From contig JAYVIX010000356.1 of assembly GCA_043769845.1 (NCBI GenBank), positions 1 to 23,276 on the forward strand: 23,276 nt of DNA, read 5' to 3'. Position 1 is the stretch's first letter. Each line of letters starts with the position of its first letter. A program made the translations under genes and the position numbers. The stretch is from UBA9547 sp043769845. GTDB taxonomy: Bacteria > Bacteroidota > Bacteroidia > Cytophagales > UBA9547. Positions 15,944 through 23,276 of this stretch are shown in pieces. The notes below the pieces were generated by a model. That model was given only the letters and a program-made list of their open reading frames with translations. It searched no databases and was not told where the DNA came from.

Positions 15944-16534
15944 TTATTTTATCTGTTTTAAGGCAAAGTCTACTAGTTCGCCAAGGCATTCTTCCAAACT
16001 TTTTTGGTCGGTATGGATTTCAAGTGCTGGTGTTTTTGGTTCTTCGAATGGCGAATCGATTCCTGTGAAATTCTTGATTTCGCCATTTCTCGCTTTTTTG
16101 TACAAGCCTTTTACATCGCGTTGTTCGCACACTTCCAGTGGCGCATTGATGTACACTTCCATACAATCATCGCCAATGATACTTTTTGCCATTTGACGAA
16201 TTTTTTCGGTCGGGCTAATGAATGAGCAAATCGTCACCACTCCACTTTGAACAAAAAGTTTGGCTGTTTCGGCTGCACGTCTAATATTTTCGAGACGATC
16301 TTCTTCCGAAAAACCCAAATTATTGTTGATTCCAGTGCGCAGATTGTCGCCATCCAAAAGCATCGTTAAATGTCCTTTTTCGTGCAATACTTTTTCTAGA
16401 GCAGTTGCTAAAGTACTTTTTCCTGAGCCAGAAAGACCGACCATCCAAAATGCGACCGCTTTTTGTTTCAACAAATTTTCTTTGTCGGCTCTGCCCAAAG
16501 ATTGCTTGTGTATAGGATATATGTTGTTTGCCAT
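15944..16534 (-). CDS. cysC: Adenylyl-sulfate kinase
   Basis: 196 residues, normal length for a stand-alone APS kinase. P-loop GLSGSGKST (33-41), LLDGDNLRTGIN (59-70), RRAAETAKLF (85-94), SFISP (104-108), DVKGLYKKAR (140-149) and FTGIDSPFEEP (156-166) are all present. It phosphorylates APS to PAPS in the cytoplasm. It is the first gene of the minus-strand sulfate-activation run and diverges from cysQ across an 87-bp region with promoter-like elements for both. PAPS may feed assimilatory reduction or sulfotransferases; neither is in the window. Confidence 0.98.
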   Translation of the reverse strand: MANNIYPIHKQSLGRADKENLLKQKAVAFWMVGLSGSGKSTLATALEKVLHEKGHLTMLLDGDNLRTGINNNLGFSEEDRLENIRRAAETAKLFVQSGVVTICSFISPTEKIRQMAKSIIGDDCMEVYINAPLEVCEQRDVKGLYKKARNGEIKNFTGIDSPFEEPKTPALEIHTDQKSLEECLGELVDFALKQIK

Positions 16535-16550
16535 GCGATAAAAAAGGGTG

Positions 16551-16567
16551 CAAAAATACTATTTTTC
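16551..16567. promoter_or_regulatory. Candidate bidirectional promoter core between cysC and cysQ
   Basis: Minus-strand TATTTTTG (16558 to 16551) matches TAnnTTTG exactly, 16 nt before the cysC ATG. The facing plus-strand copy TATTTTTC (16560-16567) has one mismatch, so the two form an almost perfect palindrome around a central C. The first 15 bases are identical to 10388-10402. No clear -33 partner is visible for either direction. Confidence 0.45.
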
Positions 16568-16570
16568 TAC

Positions 16571-16578
16571 TAAGTTTG
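16571..16578 (+). promoter_or_regulatory. Candidate -7 promoter element for cysQ
   Basis: TAAGTTTG is an exact match to TAnnTTTG on the plus strand, 43 nt before the cysQ ATG. No TTTG lies at the expected -33 spacing; that position overlaps the shared palindromic element at 16551. Confidence 0.4.
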
Positions 16579-16621
16579 ACGCATTCATAGCCAGCAATTT
16601 ACTTCGAAAAGCTCCCACTAA

Positions 16622-17401
16622 ATGTATTCCTCGCCCGAAATCACGTCTACTCTTATTGATGTTTGCCACAAAGCGGGCGAAAAAATCATGGAAATCTACC
16701 ACTCGTCCGAATGGAATGTGGAAGAAAAAGACGACCATTCGCCCTTGACCAAAGCCGATAAGGAAGCGCATCTGATTATTATGAAAGGACTTTCGGAGCT
16801 TCCCGTTCAGTTTCCAATTATTTCAGAAGAAGGAAAAAATATTCCTTTTGAAGAACGAAAAGATTGGAACACTTTTTGGCTAGTTGACCCATTGGACGGC
16901 ACCAAAGAATTTATCAAACGCAATGGCCAATTCACGGTGAACATAGCTTTGATCGAAAATAATGTACCCGTATTAGGATTCATTTTCGCACCAGCCACTG
17001 GCGAAATGTTTTACGGAATAAAAGGAATGGGCGCATTCAAGATTTCGGCAGAAGGAGTGAAAACGGAAATAAAAGTAAGCAATCGTACTTCGAAACTAGT
17101 GGCAGTTGGAAGTAGTTCGCACGCAAGCGAGGAAGATGCGGCTCTTTTGGCCAAATACGACATTGCGGAAACCATCAAATCTGGCAGTTCGCTGAAATTC
17201 TGCAAAGTAGCCGAAGGCTTAGCCGACATCTACCTGCGCACTGGCCCCACGATGGAATGGGACACCGCTGCGGGACAATGCATTGCCGAATGTGCAGGTG
17301 CAATAATGACCAAACTAGACGAATCACCTTTCATTTATAATAAAGAAAATCTGTTGAATGGCGGGTTTATCTGCTTGAAAAACAATCCATTTGTAAATTA
17401 A
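16622..17401 (+). CDS. cysQ: 3'(2'),5'-bisphosphate nucleotidase
   Basis: 259 residues of the inositol-monophosphatase-like, lithium-sensitive phosphatase superfamily. Metal-binding residues are in ISEEG (67-71), the WLVDPLDGTKEF motif (86-97) and the later MEWDTAAGQCIAE segment (about 211-223). It converts PAP to AMP and phosphate, removing the product that builds up when PAPS is used and that inhibits other enzymes. It diverges from cysC, so the enzyme making PAPS and the one clearing PAP share one control region. A strong terminator follows at 17423. Confidence 0.96.
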   Translation: MYSSPEITSTLIDVCHKAGEKIMEIYHSSEWNVEEKDDHSPLTKADKEAHLIIMKGLSELPVQFPIISEEGKNIPFEERKDWNTFWLVDPLDGTKEFIKRNGQFTVNIALIENNVPVLGFIFAPATGEMFYGIKGMGAFKISAEGVKTEIKVSNRTSKLVAVGSSSHASEEDAALLAKYDIAETIKSGSSLKFCKVAEGLADIYLRTGPTMEWDTAAGQCIAECAGAIMTKLDESPFIYNKENLLNGGFICLKNNPFVN

Positions 17402-17422
17402 TACTTCATTTTTTGTTTTAAC

Positions 17423-17468
17423 AATTAGAATATACATAAATTATTATTCATGTATATTCTAATTTTTT
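17423..17468 (+). terminator. Strong rho-independent terminator after cysQ
   Basis: A perfect 15-bp stem AATTAGAATATACAT (17423-17437) / ATGTATATTCTAATT (17450-17464) encloses a 12-base loop and ends in a T run (17463-17468), 21 bp after the cysQ stop. The stem is AT-rich but long. The A-rich side is too weak to call it bidirectional. Confidence 0.85.
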
Positions 17469-17597
17469 ACATTTACATTTTTGATCGTATTGTTTTGAAT
17501 TCTAGTGGCAAAAAATGATCTTAAAAATCAGCCATTTGTAGCATTCAACCGTAAATTGAACAATACCTTTTTAATAACACTTATTGTTAACGCATAA

Positions 17598-17711
17598 ATG
17601 ATTTTTAGAAGTATCATACTAGTAATTGTTTCGCTGACTTTTCCCTTCACTCTACTCGGACAGGTTCGTGAATTTGAGCATTTTTCGGACGAGCAAGGCT
17701 TGAAATCACAC
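17598..17711 (+). pseudogene. Severed N-terminus of a probable propeller-type sensor protein
   Basis: From ATG 17598 the frame gives a good signal peptide (MIFRSIILVIVSLTFPFTLL, cleaved near LLG-QV), then REFEHFSDEQGLKSH. That pattern (short mature start, F-x-H-[FY]-x-x-[ED]-x-GL) is how two-component-regulator propeller (reg_prop) sensors of Bacteroidota begin. The frame stays open to 17837, but beyond about 17711 it is only the antisense of the acyltransferase 3' end, and no propeller repeats follow. The remnant therefore breaks off at the acyltransferase stop (17706-17708). Interpretation as a truncated gene is likely; the reg_prop assignment is moderate. A short functional secreted peptide cannot be excluded. 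Confidence 0.5.
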
Positions 17712-18848
17712 ATTGGTCGAAGTGGCACTTTTGATCTTCATAAAATGCTCTTTGATCTTCAAAAACGGAGTCTCGAAATAGTAGTACGAAAACCACGAAA
17801 CGGTCAAAGTCAGTGCATACGAACCGATGTAGAGTAGAGCATTGAATCCGTACATACCTAATGAATCGTGCAAAGTGTGCATGAGGTAGAGGCAAAATGC
17901 GATAGCGAGCGTGTGGTACATGTAAATGCTGTACGACAAATTGCCTAGTTTTGAAAGCAGTTTATTTTCGAGCTTTATCATAAAAGTATCATTGCACGAC
18001 ACATTCATTATAAATACAAGATACACGACAGCCTCCAAATACATCACAAAAACTCCTTTCGGGTTCAACACACACAAAGCCACCATCAAAAGTATGCAGG
18101 TATACTGAATCGGTTTTGAGAAGATGAAATCCAAAAATTTTTGTTTTTTCTCAAATAGAAAAAGTGCCCCGACCGCTCCAATGGCCATTTGCTCGATTTG
18201 CAACAATTGCCAAAATTTGAAAACGGATACTAATAATTTTGCCTCAGGATAAGACGTTTTCAAAGCCAACAATACAACCGTTACCAGCAATTTGATCCCA
18301 ATAAAACCAGCAAGAAAAAGGTACAAGTTGTTTTTGAAAAACCTCACCAGCCAAGGCCATAGGATGTAAAATTGCTCTTCAACACCTATAGACCACAACT
18401 GATTGCCACCTATAAAATTGCCATTCAATAATCGTATCGCATTGGGCAGGATAAGCAAAAGCATCGGTACTGCGTGAAGCATTTTTGGGCGTTCGATATT
18501 GACAAAAATGCTGGTGTCAATGAGATAAGGCAAGGCAAGGCAGATGGCAACTATGAGAAAATACAAAGGCCAAATTCGAAGAATCCTGCGCAGATAGAAA
18601 AATTTGACATTGATAGTTCCGAATTTCTGGTTTTCGACCAAGAGCAAATATGAAATCAAAAAACCGCTCAAGACAAAAAATAGGGAAACCGATTGGTGAC
18701 CGATCGCATCAATAACAGCCGAATCCCAAAGACTCGGAAGATTCATCCACGACTTGTACTGCTCGATGTGGTGGATAATGATCAGACTTGCAGCAATAAA
18801 TCTCAGACCATTTAATCCTGAAAAGTGAACACGAGAAGCGTCTGACAT
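17706..18848 (-). CDS. Acyltransferase 3 (OafA/YrhL-like) integral membrane protein
   Basis: 380 residues from ATG 18848; a TTG at 18857 would add three. About ten membrane helices span the protein. Family landmarks: GLNGLRFIAASLIIIHHI (11-28) with the conserved Arg and His residues, FFVLSGFLISY (57-67), FYLRRILRIWPLYF (84-97) and NQLWSIGVEEQFYILWP with the Glu of the motif. These enzymes transfer acyl groups, often acetyl, across the inner membrane onto O-antigen, peptidoglycan or other glycans. Nothing next to it names the acceptor. The stop abuts the truncated sensor remnant, suggesting a past rearrangement there. Upstream, 18849-19005 holds no gene. Confidence 0.93.
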   Translation of the reverse strand: MSDASRVHFSGLNGLRFIAASLIIIHHIEQYKSWMNLPSLWDSAVIDAIGHQSVSLFFVLSGFLISYLLLVENQKFGTINVKFFYLRRILRIWPLYFLIVAICLALPYLIDTSIFVNIERPKMLHAVPMLLLILPNAIRLLNGNFIGGNQLWSIGVEEQFYILWPWLVRFFKNNLYLFLAGFIGIKLLVTVVLLALKTSYPEAKLLVSVFKFWQLLQIEQMAIGAVGALFLFEKKQKFLDFIFSKPIQYTCILLMVALCVLNPKGVFVMYLEAVVYLVFIMNVSCNDTFMIKLENKLLSKLGNLSYSIYMYHTLAIAFCLYLMHTLHDSLGMYGFNALLYIGSYALTLTVSWFSYYYFETPFLKIKEHFMKIKSATSTNV

Positions 18849-19005
18849 TAGATTCAATTACGGTTAGGCAAGAACGAAAATAAGGTTTTTAGATCAAAAA
18901 TCAATTCGACAGTTTTCGTTGGAATATAAATGTGTAATTTTTCATCTATTAGTCGCTTTCTATTTTGGGCTTGAAAGTGGATGAATTACCAAAATACAAC
19001 TAAAC

Positions 19006-22000
19006 CTACTCCTTCCCCATCAAATTTCCATACCGATGGTAATTATGCGAGATACTTTGTTCGCTGAGGTAGTTCAGGAACTCGTATCGGCCAAAAGGAA
19101 GCGCTGGTTTGTCGTATAAATGGATTGCTTTTTCGGAAGCAGCTTTTCGGAAAGTGTCTGGTATTTCTTTCGTTAATATTCTGAATACAACGCTGGAAGG
19201 GTTTGAAAGCGGAAGCAATTCATCCCAACTTGAAACCACCTTAAACCGAATTGGCATTTCTTTCATCTTCACCGAAGCCCCAGTTTCGCCCACTTGATAG
19301 ATTTCCAATGGGCAATTCATTACTTTGCAAGCTTCCACTACCAACATCACCGATTTTGCTTCTGTGTTTTCATCAAAACAAAGCACTACTTTTTCGGGCA
19401 ACAAATAACGTTTTGTATTGTATTGGCCTCTCAGTTTGACTTCTTCGTAAGGTTGGGCAAACCACTTTTGAAAACTCTCGGAATAGTCGTGTTTGATTTC
19501 CTTGCCGTTGGATGGCTGTGTTTCTATAAACTGCGTCAGGTAATTCACTCCGCCCGCTTTCATGCCAAAACCAAAACATGATTGTTTGATGCCGCCAAAC
19601 GGTTGCCGCTGTACGATAGCTCCTGTGGTGGCTCGGTTTATGTATAAGTTTCCTGCTTGGATGTGTTCTTTCCAGTAATTGATTTCGTCTTCGTCCAACG
19701 ACTCCAATCCACTCGTCAAGCCAAAATTTGTTCCGTTTACCAATTCTATTGCTTCTTTCAAATTCTCCGCACACATCACACTCAGGATAGGAGCGAAGAG
19801 TTCGTTTTCGTATTCAAAGTCGCCCTGTTTCACGCCCCATTTCACGGACGGACTCAAATGCCAGCCGTCCAGTTTCGGAGGTAATAACCAGTTGTTGGTA
19901 TCCGAAATTACCTTTTGCACTTTCTCGTTAGGCAACACAGAAAGTGGCCCAATTTTAGAACTGAATTCCCAAGGACTGCCCAATTCTAAACTTTGTACCG
20001 CATCTGTCAAGGAGCTTTTAAAGGCTTCATCTTCAAATACTTCTTTCTCCAAGATCAGAAGCGAAGTAGCCGAACATTTTTGTCCTAAATTGCCAAAAGC
20101 CGATTGGATCACATGAGCAATGGCTTGTTCCCTGTCGCTGAGAGCCGTGACGATGGTGGCGTTTTTACCTCCCGTTTCGGCAAATAAAGGCAGGTTGGGC
20201 GTTTGTTTCAGTAAGAACTTGGCGGTATCTGTTCCGCCTGTCAATATCACCGCTCCGAAGGTGTTGGAGTCTTTCAAGAAAGGCTGCAATACTTCTTCTT
20301 TAGCGGGTAAAAAGAATAAAGCATCTTTCGGTACGCCTGCTTTCCAAAGGCATTCACACAACACATACGAACAAGCAATCGCATTTTGCGAAGGTTTTAA
20401 AATCACGGCATTCCCCGTGACAAGCGAAGCCAGCACGCCACCAGCAGGAATGGCCACAGGGAAATTCCAAGGAGGAAGCACCAGATTTACTTTGCCAGAA
20501 ACTAAAGTCACGTCTTCTTGCAAAAGCATTTGTTCCATGCAGTGGGCGTAATAGTTGGCGAAGTCAATCGCTTCCGAGATTTCAGGATCTATTTCCGTCA
20601 CTAGTTTGCCTACTTCCGTCACGGTGACGCCTATCAAATCGGCTCGTTGTTTTTTGAGTTCTAAAGCCGCTTTTCGGATGATTGCAATGCGTTCAGAATG
20701 AGAAAGATTGAACCATGAAGAAGTTTTTCCTTTTTGCAACGCTTCAGCATAATCGGTTTCGGAAGCGAGTTCGTATTTCCATGGCAATGTTCCTTGCCAG
20801 CAATTCAGGGCAAACGTTTCGCGTTCTCGTTCACTCACGCCCACCACAGGAATCACCTTTGGCAATACTTCTGAAGCCTTGTGTTCCCATTTGACTTTGA
20901 TGTTATCGAGCCATTCTCGGTTGGCGGGCAAAATCCAATCGGTATCGGGTTCGTTGGTAAAATCTATTTGGGGTGTGACATTTTTTTCGGAGAGTCGGTT
21001 TTGGGTTCTTCGAGGTTGGTCGGGAAGGTTTTTTATCAATTCTAGCGAGGCGATAAATTCTTGTTTCAGAATTTCCCATTTGGGTGTATTGGGCTGTAAG
21101 TCAAATCCTTCTTTGAGGAAATTGCCATCGGCAGTGCCCTCGTCTAACCTGCGAACCAGATAAGCAATGGCGCTGATGTATCGCTCAGGTTTCACTACGG
21201 GTGTGTACAGCAGCACTTGCATTCCTTCTTGTTTCAGAATGTTTACTACAGAATTGGCCATGCCTTCTAGCATTTCGAATTCCACACTTTCTTGCAAACC
21301 CAATTCCTTCACCGCCACCATCGCAAAAGCAATATCAAACACATTGTGCGAGGCAATGCCGACTTTGATGCTGTGGCAGGATTCCGTTTTCAGCAAAGCC
21401 AACAACATTCGTTTGTAATTTGCGTCCGATTCGCGTTTGCTATCGAACGTCACGAGCGGCCAACCATACAAGGCACTTTCGGTTTTTTCCATTTCCAGAT
21501 TGGCCCCTTTCACCACTCTAATTTTGATGGGTGCGCCTCCTTGCGCCACTCGTTCCTGCGCCCAAGCCTGCAATTTCAGCAGCCATTGATACGAATCGGG
21601 AATATAAGCTTGCAACACAATGCCTGCTTTCAAGTTTTTGAAACGATCCAAAGACAGCGTTTTGATGAACACACCCACCGTGAGCGACATGTCGCGGTAT
21701 TCTTCCATGTCGAGGTTCACAAACTTAAGTATTCCTTGTTTGTTATTAATGAGTAATAATTCATCATATAATTCAACCAAACGAGTCGACAAAATCGAAA
21801 TCGTTTCATCAAAAGCCAACACATTGATTTGCGAGAAAATGGTCGAGATCTTGATCGAGATATAGTCTACCTCGGGCTCGTTCAGTAGGCTTTTGTACTG
21901 CGCCATTCGGCTCATGGCTTCTTCCTGGCCCAAAAGCGATTCGCCAATTAGGTTCACGTTCGATTTTACACCAGATTGCTTTCGGCTTTGAATGTGACTA

Positions 22001-22398
22001 TTGAAGGCTTCGCTTCCTTTCAGAAATACCACTTTAGCCGCATCTTGGCGTATTTTGGACAGCATCAACGGAATGCTGAGGCTCGGAAATTGATAACCAA
22101 TCTTTAAAAAGATAGAGACCAACGCACGTTCCGACCAAGAAAATAGTGCCGAAGAAGCCTCCTGTGATTGGGTAAAAATCTTTTTGACAAAAGCGGCAAC
22201 TCGTTCCTGATTTTTAGGCCGAAATGAGACATCCATCATCTGAATGAGGAAAGTCTTGGACTTCGGAAATGCGAACATCACTTTGAGTCGCGCCTTAAAC
22301 GAAGGTTCCTCACTCTTTTGGAGCGAGGCCGATTGGATACGTTCCGCAAGCAGCAGCGTTTTCTCCAACAATTGGTCTTTATGCATGCCGTTTATCAT
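19006..22398 (-). CDS. putA: Bifunctional proline dehydrogenase / L-glutamate gamma-semialdehyde dehydrogenase
   Basis: 1130 residues from ATG 22398; ATG 22386 or TTG 22437 are alternatives. The N-terminal half is the FAD-dependent proline dehydrogenase barrel, with IRVVKGANLEME and YLVRRLDEGTADGNFLKEGF. A linker leads to the NAD-dependent aldehyde dehydrogenase (about 545-985), with LPPWNFPVAIPAGG, LTGGTDTAK, FAETGGKNA (general-base Glu near 741) and FGNLGQKCSA (catalytic Cys near 773). About 145 further residues end in YLSEQSISHNYHRYGN, an extra ALDH-like C-terminal domain as in longer PutAs. There is no N-terminal ribbon-helix-helix domain, so it should not repress its own gene. It oxidises proline to glutamate at the membrane face, passing electrons to quinone, with channelling between the two active sites. 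Confidence 0.96.
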   Translation of the reverse strand: MINGMHKDQLLEKTLLLAERIQSASLQKSEEPSFKARLKVMFAFPKSKTFLIQMMDVSFRPKNQERVAAFVKKIFTQSQEASSALFSWSERALVSIFLKIGYQFPSLSIPLMLSKIRQDAAKVVFLKGSEAFNSHIQSRKQSGVKSNVNLIGESLLGQEEAMSRMAQYKSLLNEPEVDYISIKISTIFSQINVLAFDETISILSTRLVELYDELLLINNKQGILKFVNLDMEEYRDMSLTVGVFIKTLSLDRFKNLKAGIVLQAYIPDSYQWLLKLQAWAQERVAQGGAPIKIRVVKGANLEMEKTESALYGWPLVTFDSKRESDANYKRMLLALLKTESCHSIKVGIASHNVFDIAFAMVAVKELGLQESVEFEMLEGMANSVVNILKQEGMQVLLYTPVVKPERYISAIAYLVRRLDEGTADGNFLKEGFDLQPNTPKWEILKQEFIASLELIKNLPDQPRRTQNRLSEKNVTPQIDFTNEPDTDWILPANREWLDNIKVKWEHKASEVLPKVIPVVGVSERERETFALNCWQGTLPWKYELASETDYAEALQKGKTSSWFNLSHSERIAIIRKAALELKKQRADLIGVTVTEVGKLVTEIDPEISEAIDFANYYAHCMEQMLLQEDVTLVSGKVNLVLPPWNFPVAIPAGGVLASLVTGNAVILKPSQNAIACSYVLCECLWKAGVPKDALFFLPAKEEVLQPFLKDSNTFGAVILTGGTDTAKFLLKQTPNLPLFAETGGKNATIVTALSDREQAIAHVIQSAFGNLGQKCSATSLLILEKEVFEDEAFKSSLTDAVQSLELGSPWEFSSKIGPLSVLPNEKVQKVISDTNNWLLPPKLDGWHLSPSVKWGVKQGDFEYENELFAPILSVMCAENLKEAIELVNGTNFGLTSGLESLDEDEINYWKEHIQAGNLYINRATTGAIVQRQPFGGIKQSCFGFGMKAGGVNYLTQFIETQPSNGKEIKHDYSESFQKWFAQPYEEVKLRGQYNTKRYLLPEKVVLCFDENTEAKSVMLVVEACKVMNCPLEIYQVGETGASVKMKEMPIRFKVVSSWDELLPLSNPSSVVFRILTKEIPDTFRKAASEKAIHLYDKPALPFGRYEFLNYLSEQSISHNYHRYGNLMGKE

Positions 22399-22439
22399 GC
22401 ATGTTTGTACGGAATTGGGGTGGGGTTGTTTGTACAAGA

Positions 22440-22459
22440 CAATGTTGATTAAAACATTG
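22440..22459 (-). terminator. Possible weak terminator after the HNH nuclease gene
   Basis: A 7-bp perfect stem CAATGTT/AACATTG with a 6-base loop lies 1 bp after the HNH stop codon (minus strand). The tail TCTTGT is poor in T, so termination would be weak. It may instead be a leader structure upstream of putA. Confidence 0.35.
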
Positions 22460-22460
22460 C

Positions 22461-23276
22461 TTATCTCCTAAATTTCAAAAATGCCACTTTGATGATGTTG
22501 TTGATTTGGACATCCCCAAAATCAATAAAGTATTCGAAACGATTCACAATCTGCCTTCTCCATAAAGAGAAAGGCTTCTCAACAGTTATTTCATCACAGA
22601 ACTTCTCAATCGTATTCTTGAAATATGACCAGTCTAGATTTTTTCTAAAAAGATCTAAGTCTCTAGTCAGACTATTCACAAAGTCATTCAATACAATCAT
22701 TCTTGACTCGACCAATTCCTCCCGTTCTAGGTTGCATATCTTGATGGTGTAGCTCAACCTTATTCCTGGTTTTTGAAATTTACCCACCTTATTGAATTCA
22801 ATAAGTGTTTCAGGCTCATCATATTCTGGATTGAGAAGTAATGGAAGTTCTGTCTTTTGGTAGTTAGAAGTCAAAGCTTGACTATCTACTAAGCTTTCAT
22901 TTTTGTATAAGGCTCTTTGTCCCTGTATATCAAAGCAACTTCCTTTTGATTTGTTGCATTGCTCGCAAGACAATAACAGATTGCTCCATGAAAATGCCAT
23001 CCAATAATATCCAAACTGCGCATCACATTTGGCTACGCTATTTTCTCTCTTAGGTCTATAATGTTCTATGTCCTTCTGAGTGTCTAATAAAGTCTTTTCG
23101 CAGAATGCACATTTTTTGTGATAAATGGCATTTAGCTTTTCTCTAACTTGTTTGTGGGCATAAATCTTGTTTTCAACAAATGCTCCATTTGCTATGCAGG
23201 TATTAACCCAACTTGCAGCAATTACCCTGTAAGCACTTGATTTTGAACTACTCTTATATTGTTGGGTGGTATTTTC
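22461..23276 (-). CDS. HNH endonuclease, PtuB/TIGR02646-like (N-terminus outside window)
   Basis: The frame is open through base 23276, giving 271 visible C-terminal residues; the ATG at 23000 is internal. Read from the edge, the key stretch is KKCAFCEK (CxxC), then DIEHYRPK, GYYWMAFSWSNLLLSC, CEQCNKSKG and CF. This is the HNH core with two Cys pairs for zinc, the catalytic His in IEHYRPK and the Asn in QCNKSKG. The spacing and the W-x-NLLLSC-x-x-CN-x-x-KG pattern match the HNH family that includes PtuB of the Septu defence system and the HNH proteins of some retrons. In those systems the partner ATPase (PtuA) or reverse transcriptase usually precedes the HNH gene, which here means beyond 23276. 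The remaining 170 residues are lysine/glutamate-rich and unassigned. The gene looks more AT-rich than putA, consistent with acquired DNA. Confidence 0.88.
   Translation of the reverse strand, partial: ENTTQQYKSSSKSSAYRVIAASWVNTCIANGAFVENKIYAHKQVREKLNAIYHKKCAFCEKTLLDTQKDIEHYRPKRENSVAKCDAQFGYYWMAFSWSNLLLSCEQCNKSKGSCFDIQGQRALYKNESLVDSQALTSNYQKTELPLLLNPEYDEPETLIEFNKVGKFQKPGIRLSYTIKICNLEREELVESRMIVLNDFVNSLTRDLDLFRKNLDWSYFKNTIEKFCDEITVEKPFSLWRRQIVNRFEYFIDFGDVQINNIIKVAFLKFRR

Noticed and set aside
19373..20551. Long open frames on both strands opposite and within putA (up to 145 codons)
   Set aside because: They are shadows of the putA coding frame: no family features, and the putA frame is continuous and fully explained.

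Overview
The window looks like a chromosomal segment of a free-living member of the Bacteroidota (Cytophagales/Sphingobacteriales-like). The pointers are two large surface proteins with type IX secretion (T9SS) C-terminal sorting domains, a PorP/SprF-family outer-membrane protein, gene starts without Shine-Dalgarno sequences, and several sites matching the Bacteroidota -7 promoter element TAnnTTTG. I cannot name a genus from the sequence alone.

Left part (1-6643, plus strand): the 3' part of a giant repeat adhesin whose start lies left of the window, a small signal-peptide protein with a sorting-tail-like C-terminus, a clear terminator, and a second T9SS surface protein that is a paralogue of the first. 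Next comes a minus-strand cell-surface glycan block (6640-10366): asparagine synthase-like amidotransferase, GT2 glycosyltransferase and GT4 glycosyltransferase, tightly packed. A PlsC-like acyltransferase diverges from it and overlaps tail-to-tail with a PorP/SprF-like gene (to 12037). A mostly non-coding stretch (12038-12532) holds what looks like the N-terminal scrap of an IS630-type helix-turn-helix protein.

Middle part (12533-17401): a lone heme-copper oxidase subunit III gene, then a sulfate-activation block read on the minus strand as cysC, cysD, a small DTGA-type aspartic protease-like gene, cysN and a terminator, with cysQ divergent from cysC. Together CysDN make APS, CysC makes PAPS and CysQ removes PAP. 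No PAPS reductase, sulfite reductase or sulfate transporter is in the window. The protease-like gene inside this operon is the least expected item.

Right part (17402-23276): a strong terminator after cysQ, the severed start of a probable sensor/propeller protein, an acyltransferase-3 membrane protein, a bifunctional proline dehydrogenase/P5C dehydrogenase (putA), and the C-terminal 271 residues of an HNH nuclease of the type paired with ATPases in Septu (PtuB) and some retron defence systems. Its N-terminus and any ATPase or reverse-transcriptase partner lie off the right edge. The most testable new-biology leads are this edge nuclease, the protease within the sulfate-activation operon, and a shared near-palindromic bidirectional promoter core found at two unrelated divergent gene pairs.
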